A DNA stretch of 64,000 nt from Candidatus Gastranaerophilales bacterium (lineage in GTDB: Bacteria > Cyanobacteriota > Vampirovibrionia > Gastranaerophilales > Gastranaerophilaceae), in the NCBI GenBank assembly GCA_944323685.1, contig CALUTJ010000002.1:62001-126000 (forward strand), read 5' to 3'. Each line of letters opens with the position of its first letter. Within the stretch, counting starts at the first letter, position 1. This document shows positions 26,475 to 34,753 of this stretch, piece by piece. Below the pieces are notes generated by a model that made no database searches, was not told the origin of the DNA, and was given only the letters and a program-made list of their open reading frames with translations. Both the position numbers and the translations under genes were made by a program.

Positions 26475-26813
26475 TTAAACAATTTCAATGAGCTTATGTA
26501 CAGGAACGGGTTCTGCATCATCAGGACGCTGCTTTGCTTCTTTAATCAATCCTTTTACGTCCTTAAGAGATTGTTTTATTATATATTTTGTATTGTTGTC
26601 AGCTGTTATAGTTGTTTCTCTTTCTTTGTTAGTATAATATCCATACGGATCATAACAATCCTCTTGCAGAGAAATTATTTTTCTTGGATCAAGTTCTATC
26701 TGTATTTTTACAGTTTTTTTTCTTCCTTTATAATTTTGGGCATCATTCCAATGTTGTTCAAACAGTAAATTAGCTTTGAAGGACGGTGACTGTGCAACAG
26801 GTCTTATATTCAT
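26475..26813 (-). CDS. Small hypothetical protein with N-terminal S-F-K-A motif
   Basis: A good ribosome site (AAGGAGAG) precedes the ATG of this 112-residue protein. The N-terminus MNIRPVAQSPSFKANLLF contains an S-F-K-A motif like those of the 842-residue protein at 10934. The rest is polar and charged, with alternating patterns (KKTVKIQIELD; ETTITADNNTKYIIKQSL) that suggest a small alpha/beta domain. There is no signal peptide or membrane span. I do not recognise a function. Confidence 0.65.
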   Translation of the reverse strand: MNIRPVAQSPSFKANLLFEQHWNDAQNYKGRKKTVKIQIELDPRKIISLQEDCYDPYGYYTNKERETTITADNNTKYIIKQSLKDVKGLIKEAKQRPDDAEPVPVHKLIEIV

Positions 26814-26930
26814 TATCTCTCTCCTTTTACAATTTATAGATATATTAATCTCATAAATATATTTTTTTGCTACCGCTTTTTTATTTTTGTTACAATAGTA
26901 TAAAAATCACTAAACAGAGGATAAATATAA

Positions 26931-28157
26931 ATGGAAGCACAATTTCAATTAAAAGAAGAGTTTATAAAACAGGCGCAGGAAATCTCAAGAGGTGCGGAAC
27001 TTTTGCCGGGCGGTGTAAAAGAACTTGCCATAAAACTGCAAAAATCTAAAGAATCCGGCAAACCAATAAGAGTAAAACTCGGTATGGACCCAACCCGTCC
27101 AGACCTTCACCTCGGTCATACGGTTGTTATGAAAAAGCTTAAAAAATTTCAGGAGCTGGGACACCAGATTGTGCTTCTTGTAGGCGGTGCTACCGCAATG
27201 GTAGGCGATCCGTCAGGTAAATCGGAAACCCGCCCTGCATTGACAAAAGAACAGGTTGAAGAAAACGCAAAAACCTACTTTGAACAGATGTCAAAGGTTC
27301 TCGATACCTCAAAAGCAGAAGTTGTAAACAACGCTGACTGGCTGCATAAGATGAACCTTATCGACCTTTTGAAATTGGCTTCTAATGTCACGGTTGCTCA
27401 GATGATGACACGTGATGACTTTGCAAAAAGGTATGCGGAAGGCAAACCCATTGCAATACACGAATTTTTCTACCCGCTAATGCAGGCTTATGACTCTGTT
27501 GCGATTGATGCTGATATAGAACTCGGCGGCACAGACCAGAGATTTAACGTGCTTTTGGGCAGAGAAATCCAAACAGCCTACGGAAAGCCGAATCCTCAAA
27601 TGGTTATGCTGCTTCCGTTGATTGAAGGTACTGACGGGCTTGTTAAGATGTCAAAAACATATCCCGAACACTGTATTTCCTTAACTGACAGTGCTAAAGA
27701 TATGTACGGAAAACTGATGTCAATCCCTGACACCTTGATTATCAAATACTTTACGCTTTTAACTGATATATCTGACGAAGAATTGAAACAGATAGAAGAA
27801 AGATTGAAGACAGAAAACCCGCGCGACATCAAAATGCAGCTTGCATACACTATCACTAACGAATATCACAGCGATGAAGAAACTAAAAAAGCTCAGGATG
27901 AATTTATCAATGTTGTGCAAAACAAAGGTATTCCCGAGGACATTCCCTCATTTAAAATGACGGAAGAAAAAAATATCCTTGATTTGCTTTTGGAACTCGG
28001 TTTTGTTGCAAGCAAGGGCGAAGCTAAAAGGCTCATCGCAGGCGGCGGCGTAAAGCTTGATAACGAAAAAGTCAGCGATATAGCCCTTATGGTGTCTGTA
28101 CCGAAAGAGCCTGTAGTGCTACAATCAGGTAAAAGAAAATTCATGAGGCTTGTTTAA
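26931..28157 (+). CDS. tyrS: Tyrosyl-tRNA synthetase
   Basis: This class I synthetase charges tRNA-Tyr. The 408-residue product has the HIGH-type motif PDLHLGHTVVMKKL, a KMSKS-type motif VKMSKT, and a C-terminal S4 RNA-binding domain (SKGEAKRLIAGGGVKLDN). It belongs to the longer 'TyrRS-2' type by length and by the LHLGH form. Its TAA stop overlaps the ATG of cysK (TAATG), so the two are translationally coupled and cysE follows: a mixed tyrS-cysK-cysE operon. Confidence 0.96.
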   Translation: MEAQFQLKEEFIKQAQEISRGAELLPGGVKELAIKLQKSKESGKPIRVKLGMDPTRPDLHLGHTVVMKKLKKFQELGHQIVLLVGGATAMVGDPSGKSETRPALTKEQVEENAKTYFEQMSKVLDTSKAEVVNNADWLHKMNLIDLLKLASNVTVAQMMTRDDFAKRYAEGKPIAIHEFFYPLMQAYDSVAIDADIELGGTDQRFNVLLGREIQTAYGKPNPQMVMLLPLIEGTDGLVKMSKTYPEHCISLTDSAKDMYGKLMSIPDTLIIKYFTLLTDISDEELKQIEERLKTENPRDIKMQLAYTITNEYHSDEETKKAQDEFINVVQNKGIPEDIPSFKMTEEKNILDLLLELGFVASKGEAKRLIAGGGVKLDNEKVSDIALMVSVPKEPVVLQSGKRKFMRLV

Positions 28158-29077
28158 TGTCAAAAATCTATAATAATGTTCTTGAGCTTATCGGCAATAC
28201 CCCTCTGGTAAAGCTGAATAAAATCAATGACGGATGCGCCGGTATTGCGGTAAAACTCGAGTTTTACAATCCTGCAAATTCCGTAAAAGACAGACCCGCG
28301 CTGTATATGATAGAACAGGCAGAAAAACAGGGGCTTATAAATAATGAAACGGTTATTGTCGAGCCGACAAGCGGCAACACAGGCATAGGGCTTGCTCTGG
28401 TCTGCGCAATAAGAGGCTACAAACTTATTTTAACAATGCCCGAGAATATGAGCGCAGAGCGCCGCAAAATGCTGGCTGCCTACGGCGCTGATATAGTCTT
28501 AACACCGGCAGAAGCAGGCATGAAAGGTGCTGTTAATGCTGCAATGAAAATTGCGGATGATATAGGCAACTGTTTTATCCCCTCGCAGTTTTCAAACCCC
28601 GCAAACCCTGAAATCCATGCAAAAACTACCGCGCAGGAAATCTGGAACGACACAGACGGCAAAGTTGATATTTTTGTCACCTCGTTTGGTACGGGCGGAA
28701 CTTTAACAGGGGTAGGCAGAGGATTAAAAGAGCACAACAAAAATATTAAAATAATAGGCGTAGAGCCGGCTGAAAGCCCTCTGGTTTCACAAAATATTGC
28801 AGGGGCACACGGTATTCAGGGCATAGGTGCAAATTTTGTTCCCAAAAACCTTGACAAAAACCTTCTTGATGAGGTAATGACTGTAACAACAAAAGATTCC
28901 ATAGAAACGGCAAAGCTTCTTGCAAAAACAGAAGGCATCTGCTGCGGTATTTCTTCCGGAGCCAATGTCAAAGCCGCGTTAGAGCTTTCAAAAAAAGAAG
29001 AAAACAAAGGTAAATTAATAGTAACGGTCATTTGCGACTACGGCGAAAGATACATCTCAACACCGTTATTCAACTAA
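28157..29077 (+). CDS. cysK: Cysteine synthase (O-acetylserine sulfhydrylase)
   Basis: CysK joins O-acetylserine with sulfide to make cysteine, using PLP. The catalytic lysine lies in NPANSVKDRPALYM. The substrate loop PTSGNTGIGLAL, the PLP phosphate-binding GTGGTLTGVGRGLKE and the C-terminal CCGISSGANVKAAL are all present. The 306-residue length is normal. It overlaps tyrS by one base and is followed after 15 nt by cysE, which supplies its substrate. Confidence 0.96.
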   Translation: MSKIYNNVLELIGNTPLVKLNKINDGCAGIAVKLEFYNPANSVKDRPALYMIEQAEKQGLINNETVIVEPTSGNTGIGLALVCAIRGYKLILTMPENMSAERRKMLAAYGADIVLTPAEAGMKGAVNAAMKIADDIGNCFIPSQFSNPANPEIHAKTTAQEIWNDTDGKVDIFVTSFGTGGTLTGVGRGLKEHNKNIKIIGVEPAESPLVSQNIAGAHGIQGIGANFVPKNLDKNLLDEVMTVTTKDSIETAKLLAKTEGICCGISSGANVKAALELSKKEENKGKLIVTVICDYGERYISTPLFN

Positions 29078-29092
29078 AAAGAAAGAAGATAT

Positions 29093-29767
29093 ATGCTCTT
29101 AAAACGTGCTTTAAGCCAGATTAAAGAAGATATTAAAACAATTTACGACAAAGACCCTGCCGCAAACAACATTGTAGAAGTGTTTTTGTGCTATCCGGGG
29201 CTGCATGCTCTTATCTTGCACAGAATCGCACACAAGCTCAGATACTGGGGCATACCTGTTATTCCAAGGCTCATTTCTTACTGGAGCAGGATATTTACGG
29301 GTATAGAAATCCACCCCGGCGCAAGAATCGGCAGAAGGTTCTTTATTGACCACGGTATGGGCGTTGTGATAGGTGAAACCACTTATATTGGCGATGATGT
29401 TCTTTTATATCAGGGCGTTACCTTGGGCGGTACAGGCAAAGAACACGGCAAACGCCACCCTACTCTGGAAGATAATGTCATTGTCGGCGCAGGGGCAAAA
29501 GTACTGGGCAACCTTACAATAGGAAAAAATTCAAGAATCGGGGCCGGCTCAGTTGTAATAGATGAGGTTCCGCCTGATTCCACTGTTGTAGGTATTCCGG
29601 GCAGAGTCGTCCATCAACGGGTTATGGTAGACGGGCAATTGCAGCATAACAGGCTGCCCGACCCCGTAAAATGCCAGCTTAACAGGCTTACTTACGAGAT
29701 TGCGGAGATAAAAGAGCAGCTGAACATAAAAAATTCAGAAGCAAAATCGAATGACACAAATTGCTGA
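29093..29767 (+). CDS. cysE: Serine O-acetyltransferase
   Basis: CysE acetylates serine with acetyl-CoA, the first step of cysteine synthesis. The N-terminal helical domain is followed by a left-handed hexapeptide beta-helix with HPGARIGRRFFIDHGMG, VVIGETTYIGDDV and LGGTGKEHGKRHPTL, the active-site histidines included. The 224-residue form is short and resembles the cyanobacterial/Gram-positive type. Its C-terminal tail (after about 190) is helical and could dock into CysK, as known for the family. Confidence 0.95.
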   Translation: MLLKRALSQIKEDIKTIYDKDPAANNIVEVFLCYPGLHALILHRIAHKLRYWGIPVIPRLISYWSRIFTGIEIHPGARIGRRFFIDHGMGVVIGETTYIGDDVLLYQGVTLGGTGKEHGKRHPTLEDNVIVGAGAKVLGNLTIGKNSRIGAGSVVIDEVPPDSTVVGIPGRVVHQRVMVDGQLQHNRLPDPVKCQLNRLTYEIAEIKEQLNIKNSEAKSNDTNC

Positions 29768-29853
29768 CAGAAGAATAACCTCAAAAAATCAAACCTGCAC
29801 CCACTGTGTTTTATTTTAAATACTTTTTCTTCTCAGACACATATTTACAGGGG

Positions 29854-29882
29854 TTGAAACAAATAAAAAAATCCTGTATAAT
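29854..29882 (+). promoter_or_regulatory. Promoter of the Fur/PerR-rubredoxin cluster
   Basis: TTGAAA (29854-29859), a 17-nt spacer and a consensus -10 TATAAT (29877-29882) lie 33 nt before the regulator's ATG. Confidence 0.75.
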
Positions 29883-29888
29883 TTAAAT

Positions 29889-29904
29889 AGTAATTGTTAT
29901 TACT
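29889..29904 (+). promoter_or_regulatory. Probable Fur/PerR operator at the transcription start
   Basis: AGTAAT-tgtt-ATTACT is a perfect 6-bp inverted repeat with a 4-nt centre, placed 7 nt after the -10 box, where a bound repressor would block initiation. It resembles AT-rich Fur/PerR boxes. Autoregulation by the next gene is inferred. Confidence 0.55.
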
Positions 29905-29915
29905 TAGGAAACTCT

Positions 29916-30365
29916 ATGAACAAAGAATCATACCTGAATGAGCGAATAGAAAAACTAAAAGAAGCCTGTCATAACAAAGGTATGAGGGTTACGCCGCAAA
30001 GAATCGAAATATTTAAAGAAGTAGCAAAATCCTGTGAACATCCCGATGTGGAAACCGTCTACGAAGCGGTAAAAGACAAAATGCCTAATGTTTCAATGGA
30101 TACGGTTTACAGAACACTTGCTTCTTTAGAAGAACTGGATATGATTTTCCGCGTTGATAACCAGCTTCCGAAAGTCAGATTCGATGCAGACAAAACCCCG
30201 CACCACCACTTTATCTGCACACAATGTAACGAGGTATATGACATATTTCTTGAACCTGACGAAGAAATACCCGTACCCAAAAATGCAAATAAATATGGTA
30301 AAATAAAAGACATCAATGTTCAAATCAGAGGGATTTGCAACAAATGCCTCGAAAAAAACAGCTAA
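29916..30365 (+). CDS. Fur-family metalloregulator (PerR-like)
   Basis: The 149-residue protein has an N-terminal winged helix ([14 protein letters not shown], then [15 protein letters not shown]) and a C-terminal dimer domain with [16 protein letters not shown] and a second C-x-x-C (ICNKC), the structural zinc site. Linkage to rubredoxin and rubrerythrin suggests PerR-type peroxide sensing rather than iron uptake control, but the sensing ligands cannot be assigned by eye. A palindrome at its own transcription start suggests autoregulation. Rubredoxin starts 16 nt after its stop. Confidence 0.9.
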   Translation: MNKESYLNERIEKLKEACHNKGMRVTPQRIEIFKEVAKSCEHPDVETVYEAVKDKMPNVSMDTVYRTLASLEELDMIFRVDNQLPKVRFDADKTPHHHFICTQCNEVYDIFLEPDEEIPVPKNANKYGKIKDINVQIRGICNKCLEKNS

Positions 30366-30381
30366 TAGTAAGGAGATTAAA

Positions 30382-30522
30382 ATGAAAAAGTATGTATGCA
30401 ATGTATGCGGTTTTGTATACGACCCGTCAGAAAACGACAACACAGCTTTCGAAGATTTGCCGCAAGATTATGTTTGCCCGCTTTGCGGAGTCGGTAAAGA
30501 AGATTTTTCACCGGAAGAATAA
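30382..30522 (+). CDS. Rubredoxin
   Basis: This 46-residue protein holds one Fe in a Cys4 site: [10 protein letters not shown] at the start and CPLCGVG near the end, spaced as in classical rubredoxins. The frame is open further upstream, but AAGGAG lies 7 nt before the ATG at 30382, which gives the normal rubredoxin N-terminus ([10 protein letters not shown]). It would pass electrons to rubrerythrin or related peroxide and superoxide reductases. It is co-transcribed with the Fur-family regulator and followed by a probable terminator. Confidence 0.95.
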   Translation: MKKYVCNVCGFVYDPSENDNTAFEDLPQDYVCPLCGVGKEDFSPEE

Positions 30523-30556
30523 ATATTACAAACAGAAAATTTTAAATTGTGGAGAG

Positions 30557-30600
30557 AGGGACAGCTAAATAAAATCAAAAGGCCGTCCCTTTGTATTTTA
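30557..30600 (+). terminator. Probable terminator after rubredoxin
   Basis: AGGGAC (30557-30562) pairs with GTCCCT (30585-30590), extended by a GC/GC pair after a mismatch, and is followed by TTTG and more T. The loop is long, so efficiency is uncertain and some transcripts may continue into rubrerythrin. Confidence 0.5.
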
Positions 30601-30651
30601 AATTAAGCGGAGAGGCCTACAGCCCCTCAAAATACTTAAAAAGGAGCGAAT

Positions 30652-31191
30652 ATGGAATTAAAGGGAAGTAAAACGGAAAAAAACTTAATGGAAGCGTTTG
30701 CAGGAGAATCTCAGGCTCGTAACAAGTACACTTACTACGCCTCACAGGCAAAGAAAGAAGGATACGTGCAAATATCAAAGATTTTTGAAGCAACAGCTGA
30801 TAACGAAAAAGAACACGCAAAATTATGGTTCAAACTTCTGCATAACGGTCAAATATCTGACACAATGACTAACCTTGAAGATGCTGCAAACGGCGAAAAC
30901 TACGAATGGACTCAGATGTACGCACAGTTTGCCAGAGAAGCCGAAGAAGAAGGTTTCAAAGACATTGCTTTTCTTTTCAAAAAAGTAGCGGAAATTGAAA
31001 AACATCATGAGGACCGTTATAAAAAACTTCTCGAAAACATAAAAAACGGAAAAGTTTTTGAAAAAGAAGAAGAAGTTGAATGGGAATGCGCAAACTGCGG
31101 CTTCCGCCACAAAGGTTCAAAATCGGTTGAAGTTTGCCCTGTTTGCAAACACCCGAGAGCATATTTCTTTATGTCGCAATCAAACTATTAA
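30652..31191 (+). CDS. rbr: Rubrerythrin
   Basis: Rubrerythrin reduces hydrogen peroxide in anaerobes. The four-helix ferritin-like domain supplies the di-iron site ([15 protein letters not shown], the E-x-x-H in EKEHAKLWF, and [10 protein letters not shown]). A C-terminal rubredoxin-like domain follows with [10 protein letters not shown] and CPVCKHPRA. The 179-residue length is standard. A strong AAGGAG site precedes the ATG. With the upstream regulator and rubredoxin it forms an oxidative-stress cluster. Confidence 0.96.
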   Translation: MELKGSKTEKNLMEAFAGESQARNKYTYYASQAKKEGYVQISKIFEATADNEKEHAKLWFKLLHNGQISDTMTNLEDAANGENYEWTQMYAQFAREAEEEGFKDIAFLFKKVAEIEKHHEDRYKKLLENIKNGKVFEKEEEVEWECANCGFRHKGSKSVEVCPVCKHPRAYFFMSQSNY

Positions 31192-31219
31192 ATAAACACA
31201 ACAAACCTAAAAAGTTTAC

Positions 31220-31253
31220 GCCGCTGAAAAAATTATGACAGCGGCATTTTTTT
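31220..31253 (+). terminator. Rho-independent terminator of rubrerythrin
   Basis: A perfect 7-bp GC-rich stem, GCCGCTG / CAGCGGC, with a 12-nt loop is followed by a run of seven T. It ends 2 nt before copy A of the 177-nt element. Confidence 0.85.
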
Positions 31254-31254
31254 A

Positions 31255-31431
31255 TCTAATCCAGTGTCGCAGTTGCCGCCTCGAGCCTTCGAGCCGTCAC
31301 TGCTCACCTTTGCCTTCTTTTTCGGCTGAACTGTGGTGAAGCCTGAAAAATGGCTTCACTATGTGAACAAGGTGAAACTCCAAAAATTCGTTCACATCGC
31401 TTTGCTCCTTATCACGAATTTTTCTCGGACA
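31255..31431 (+). repeat. 177-nt structured dispersed repeat, copy A
   Basis: First full copy, running from TCTAATCC to CTCGGACA. It carries three inverted repeats: CTCGA-gcct-TCGAG with a GCAGT/ACTGC frame, GTGAAGCC-N8-GGCTTCAC, and AAAAATTCGT-N-ACGAATTTTT. Its right end directly abuts the stop codon of the leftward-transcribed efflux gene (31432-31434). See the findings for the family. Confidence 0.9.
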
Positions 31432-33015
31432 TTATTTATTACTTACAGATTCTTTTTTGGGAACTTTTAGCAGAAATCCGAAAGGAATCAATATAAATGC
31501 AACAAGAGCAAACATTTCAAACACATCAACATAAGACATCAGTTTTGCCTGAGCCAGCATCTGTTTGTATAAAAGCCCGCCTACTTTGTGTGTTGCGTAG
31601 TTTGAGGCAAAATACATAAAATTCCCTGCCATTGAGTGTAACCTGTTCTGAAATGCAAGGTTAAAATTGGATAAATTATGCACAAGATAGGTCTGATGTA
31701 CCTGCGAAAGCCGCGCCACTAATGTAGATGACATAGATACAACAAACGCAGTCATAACACACTTACAAAGGCTGTGCAAACCTGCACCGTTAGAAAGCTC
31801 CGACTTAGGCAGTGTGCCTAATACAAGTCCCGATACCGGAATAAATACAAGAATTACCCCTACCCCCATAAGTATATTTGGTATAATAACGTAATTGAAG
31901 GATATTCCAAGATTCAAATTAGCATACATAATAGTCGATAGCCCGAGAAAGAAGAACCCCGAGGCTATAAGTATTCTGTTATCCAGATACTCAACCATCG
32001 GCCCTATTATCAAAAGCATAATAATACAAGAAACAACCCTCGGAGCCAGAGACATACCGCTTAGCATAGCAGTGTAGCCCATCAGACTTTGCAAAAAACT
32101 CGGCAAAAGCACGATTGTAACATAAATAATCATATTAACTGACGACCCGAGTATCGTCCCTATAAAAAAGTTTTTATCTTTAAAAATTCTCAAATTGACA
32201 ATCGGACTGCGGTATTCAAGCTCCCATACAATAAAAAATATAAATGAAAACAAAGAAATACCTGCCAGCCAGCAAATCCATGTACAATCAAACCAGTTAT
32301 ACTGCTGGCCTTTATCAAGCACAATCTGCATTGACATAAGCCACAAAACAAGTGCAACAAAGCCTATGTAATCAACTTTATCAGGTTTAACTCTGTTTTT
32401 GAGTTCAACAATATTGCAATGAACAAGTACAATAGAAAAAATTCCGACCGGTATATTAGCAAGATAAATCCACTGCCACGCGGAATTATCCACAATAAAC
32501 CCGCCGAAAGTCGGCCCCATGATAGAAAACACCATAACGGCAAGCGCAAACAAAGCCATTGCCTGACCGCGCTTGTTATAAGGAAAACTTGCAATCAAAA
32601 TAGCCTGTGATATAGGCATCATCGGCCCTCCGCCTATGCCCTGAATAAGTCGTCCCACGACAAGCATATTCAAACTCGGCGCCAGTGCACAAATTACAGA
32701 GCCAACGGTAAATATTGCAATAAATACCTTTAAAAACATCACCCTGCCCATATAATTTTCGAGCCATCCGGTTAGAGGAATCAAAATAGCGTTAGCTATC
32801 ATATAAATCGTTATAACCCAGTTTGCCTCGTCAACAGTTGAGCCGAAATACCCTGCGATATAAGGTATCGCAACGTTTGTCGCCGAGGTCGCAAGCATTG
32901 CAAACGAAGTAGGCAACAGTATCGATATTGCAACAAGCCATATCGGCACGTCTTTTTGTTGTTTGATATTCGGAAGCGGATTTCCTGTCTGTGTTACAAC
33001 TTCTGTCGTGGTCAT
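31432..33015 (-). CDS. EmrB/QacA-type drug efflux transporter (MFS, DHA2)
   Basis: The 527-residue polytopic protein has about 14 membrane spans, the hallmark of the DHA2 group. Landmarks are FAMLATSATNVAIPYIAGYF in the first span, GWLENYMGRVMFLK (motif A) and GRLIQGIGGGPMMPISQAI (the DHA2 span-4 motif). It would export toxic amphiphiles with proton antiport through the EmrA-like adaptor encoded 15 nt upstream and an outer-membrane channel encoded divergently. AAGGGAG precedes the ATG. Copy A of the 177-nt repeat touches its stop codon. Confidence 0.93.
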   Translation of the reverse strand: MTTTEVVTQTGNPLPNIKQQKDVPIWLVAISILLPTSFAMLATSATNVAIPYIAGYFGSTVDEANWVITIYMIANAILIPLTGWLENYMGRVMFLKVFIAIFTVGSVICALAPSLNMLVVGRLIQGIGGGPMMPISQAILIASFPYNKRGQAMALFALAVMVFSIMGPTFGGFIVDNSAWQWIYLANIPVGIFSIVLVHCNIVELKNRVKPDKVDYIGFVALVLWLMSMQIVLDKGQQYNWFDCTWICWLAGISLFSFIFFIVWELEYRSPIVNLRIFKDKNFFIGTILGSSVNMIIYVTIVLLPSFLQSLMGYTAMLSGMSLAPRVVSCIIMLLIIGPMVEYLDNRILIASGFFFLGLSTIMYANLNLGISFNYVIIPNILMGVGVILVFIPVSGLVLGTLPKSELSNGAGLHSLCKCVMTAFVVSMSSTLVARLSQVHQTYLVHNLSNFNLAFQNRLHSMAGNFMYFASNYATHKVGGLLYKQMLAQAKLMSYVDVFEMFALVAFILIPFGFLLKVPKKESVSNK

Positions 33016-33030
33016 TGAGGTTTATCTCCC

Positions 33031-34164
33031 TTATCTGACCTTGACTTCCGGTACTACAGACATGCCGGGTACAATGTTGTAGCCTGAAATATCCTCTTCA
33101 AACACAATTTTAACAGGTACCCTCTGCACGATTTTTACATAACTGCCAACAGCGTTTTCCGGCGGAAACAAACTTGCTTTAGCACCGGTTGCGCGTTGAA
33201 TGCTGTCCACTTTGCCTTTAAACTTTTTGCCGGGGTAAGTGTCTATTTTTATTGACACCGGCTGACCGGCTTTCATATAGGTAAGCTGAGTTTCTTTAAA
33301 ATTAGCTACAACCCAGACTTTTTCCGGCACAATGGCAAACATCGGCTGTGCGGTTTGCAGGTAATTGCCTAACTCCACTGTCCTGTTTGTTATCAAGCCG
33401 TCTTGAGGTGCATAAATTTTTGTGTATGAGAGATTTAACTCATCGGTTTTCACTTCGGCTTCGAGTTTTTGTATTTCGGCTAAAGTTGCTTCTTTTTTGG
33501 ATTTTGCACTCTCTAACATGGCTTTTGCCGCTTTTTGCCTTTCTATTGCCGAGTTGTGGTTTGATTTTGCAACGGTCAGGGCAGTTTTGCTGGAATCATA
33601 ATCCTGCTTTGATGCTATGCCTTCTTTATACATAGAAAAATATCTTTTATAGTCTTTTTTTGCAAAATCGAGTTTTGATGTTGTTGAAGCAATATCGTGT
33701 GTTGATTCCTCAACCCCTGATTTTGACCTTGTTATGTCTTTTTCTGAAATGTTTAAAGTTGCTTTGGCTTCGGCAAGTTTTGCTTTTGACTGCGCAAGTT
33801 TTGCCTCGTAGTCGCTCGGGTCAATAACAATAAGCAAATCACCTTTTTTAACGGGTTTGTTATCGTCAATCAGCATTTCAATAACCGGCCCCGATACCCT
33901 CGGCGCAACGGAAACTATATGCCCTTCGACAAAAGCGTCATCTGTAGATTGAAAGTGCAAGGCGTGCACCATAAAATAAATACCTGTAAAGAAAAACAAA
34001 ACGGCCGTTATTGCGGGAACAATAACCCTTTTCTTTTTGTAGCTCGGTCTGTTATCTTCGCCATCGCCTTCTTCGTTTGTTTCTTCAGACTCAGTTTGTT
34101 CTTTTTGCTGTTTTATGTTTTCGTCTTCAGGTTTAAGATTGTTCTTGTTTTCTTCGTTACTCAT
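33031..34164 (-). CDS. EmrA/HlyD-type membrane fusion protein
   Basis: This adaptor of 377 residues bridges the inner-membrane pump and the outer-membrane channel. The acidic, low-complexity cytoplasmic N-terminus (1-45) is followed by one span (about 50-68), a lipoyl half-motif (APRVSGPVIEMLIDDNKPVKKGD), a long coiled coil of about 120 residues, the second lipoyl half (IYAPQDGLITNRTVELGNYL) and a beta barrel. It lies between the MarR-type regulator and the EmrB-type pump in one leftward operon. Confidence 0.92.
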   Translation of the reverse strand: MSNEENKNNLKPEDENIKQQKEQTESEETNEEGDGEDNRPSYKKKRVIVPAITAVLFFFTGIYFMVHALHFQSTDDAFVEGHIVSVAPRVSGPVIEMLIDDNKPVKKGDLLIVIDPSDYEAKLAQSKAKLAEAKATLNISEKDITRSKSGVEESTHDIASTTSKLDFAKKDYKRYFSMYKEGIASKQDYDSSKTALTVAKSNHNSAIERQKAAKAMLESAKSKKEATLAEIQKLEAEVKTDELNLSYTKIYAPQDGLITNRTVELGNYLQTAQPMFAIVPEKVWVVANFKETQLTYMKAGQPVSIKIDTYPGKKFKGKVDSIQRATGAKASLFPPENAVGSYVKIVQRVPVKIVFEEDISGYNIVPGMSVVPEVKVR

Positions 34165-34191
34165 ATATTTTCCTCTGGTAATCTTTCTTTT

Positions 34192-34671
34192 TTATATCTG
34201 TAATGTTACTTTGTTTTTCATGTTTTTTAGCATTTGTTCAAGAATTTTTAATGCGTTTTGCAAATCAGCCTCATCAATCCCCTGAGTAGCATTTGCCCTG
34301 AGTTCACGCATTGTCGGTTGGATTTTCTTTCTCAGTTCAATACCTTCTTTAGTAACGGCTATTTTGTACACCTTGCGTTTGTTAACGTCTTCGATTCTTT
34401 TAACGAATCCTTTTTCTTCAAGAATATTTATAATCCTTGTTACGTTAGGGCGGTCTTTGTACGTAATTTCGCAAATCTGGCGCTGATAAAGTTCTCCGCC
34501 TGAATCCATGATTATAGAAAGTATAAGGTACTGTTCAGGGGTTATTTCAAACCCTTCCGTTGAATACTTTTGCAAAGCCATGACTCTCCAGAGCACGCCT
34601 GTTGCAACAAGCATTGCGCCTACCCTTTTGTTAAGAAGGTTGTTGTGTATTGTTGTTTCGGTATCTTGCAT
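34192..34671 (-). CDS. MarR-family transcriptional regulator
   Basis: The 159-residue winged-helix protein has the MarR core: YLILSIIMDSGGELYQRQI, DRPNVTRIINILEEKGFVKR and the wing (EDVNKRKVYKIAVTKEG). MarR proteins dimerise on palindromes and release DNA when they bind a ligand. It is the first gene of the emrAB-like operon. A perfect palindrome lies between its start and the divergent outer-membrane channel gene, so it probably represses both sides. Confidence 0.92.
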   Translation of the reverse strand: MQDTETTIHNNLLNKRVGAMLVATGVLWRVMALQKYSTEGFEITPEQYLILSIIMDSGGELYQRQICEITYKDRPNVTRIINILEEKGFVKRIEDVNKRKVYKIAVTKEGIELRKKIQPTMRELRANATQGIDEADLQNALKILEQMLKNMKNKVTLQI

Positions 34672-34686
34672 AGTGTTTACAAAAAA

Positions 34687-34727
34687 GTTGTACTTAAAAA
34701 TTTTCTTGTGTTATCATCATAACACAA
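34687..34727. promoter_or_regulatory. Divergent promoter region with perfect palindrome (MarR operator)
   Basis: CTTGTGTTAT (34704-34713), four bases CATC, then ATAACACAAG (34718-34727): 10-bp arms without mismatch. A possible rightward promoter has TTGTAC at 34687-34692 and TATCAT at 34711-34716 (18-nt spacer), so its -10 box lies within the palindrome. Operator function is inferred from the neighbouring MarR gene. Confidence 0.7.
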
Positions 34728-34753
34728 GAATAAAAAATGGAAGATAAATTTTT

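Noticed and set aside
26379-26768. Rightward Phe-rich frame opposite the S-F-K-A protein gene
   Set aside because: The leftward frame has AAGGAGAG before its ATG and a plausible soluble product; the rightward one has neither.
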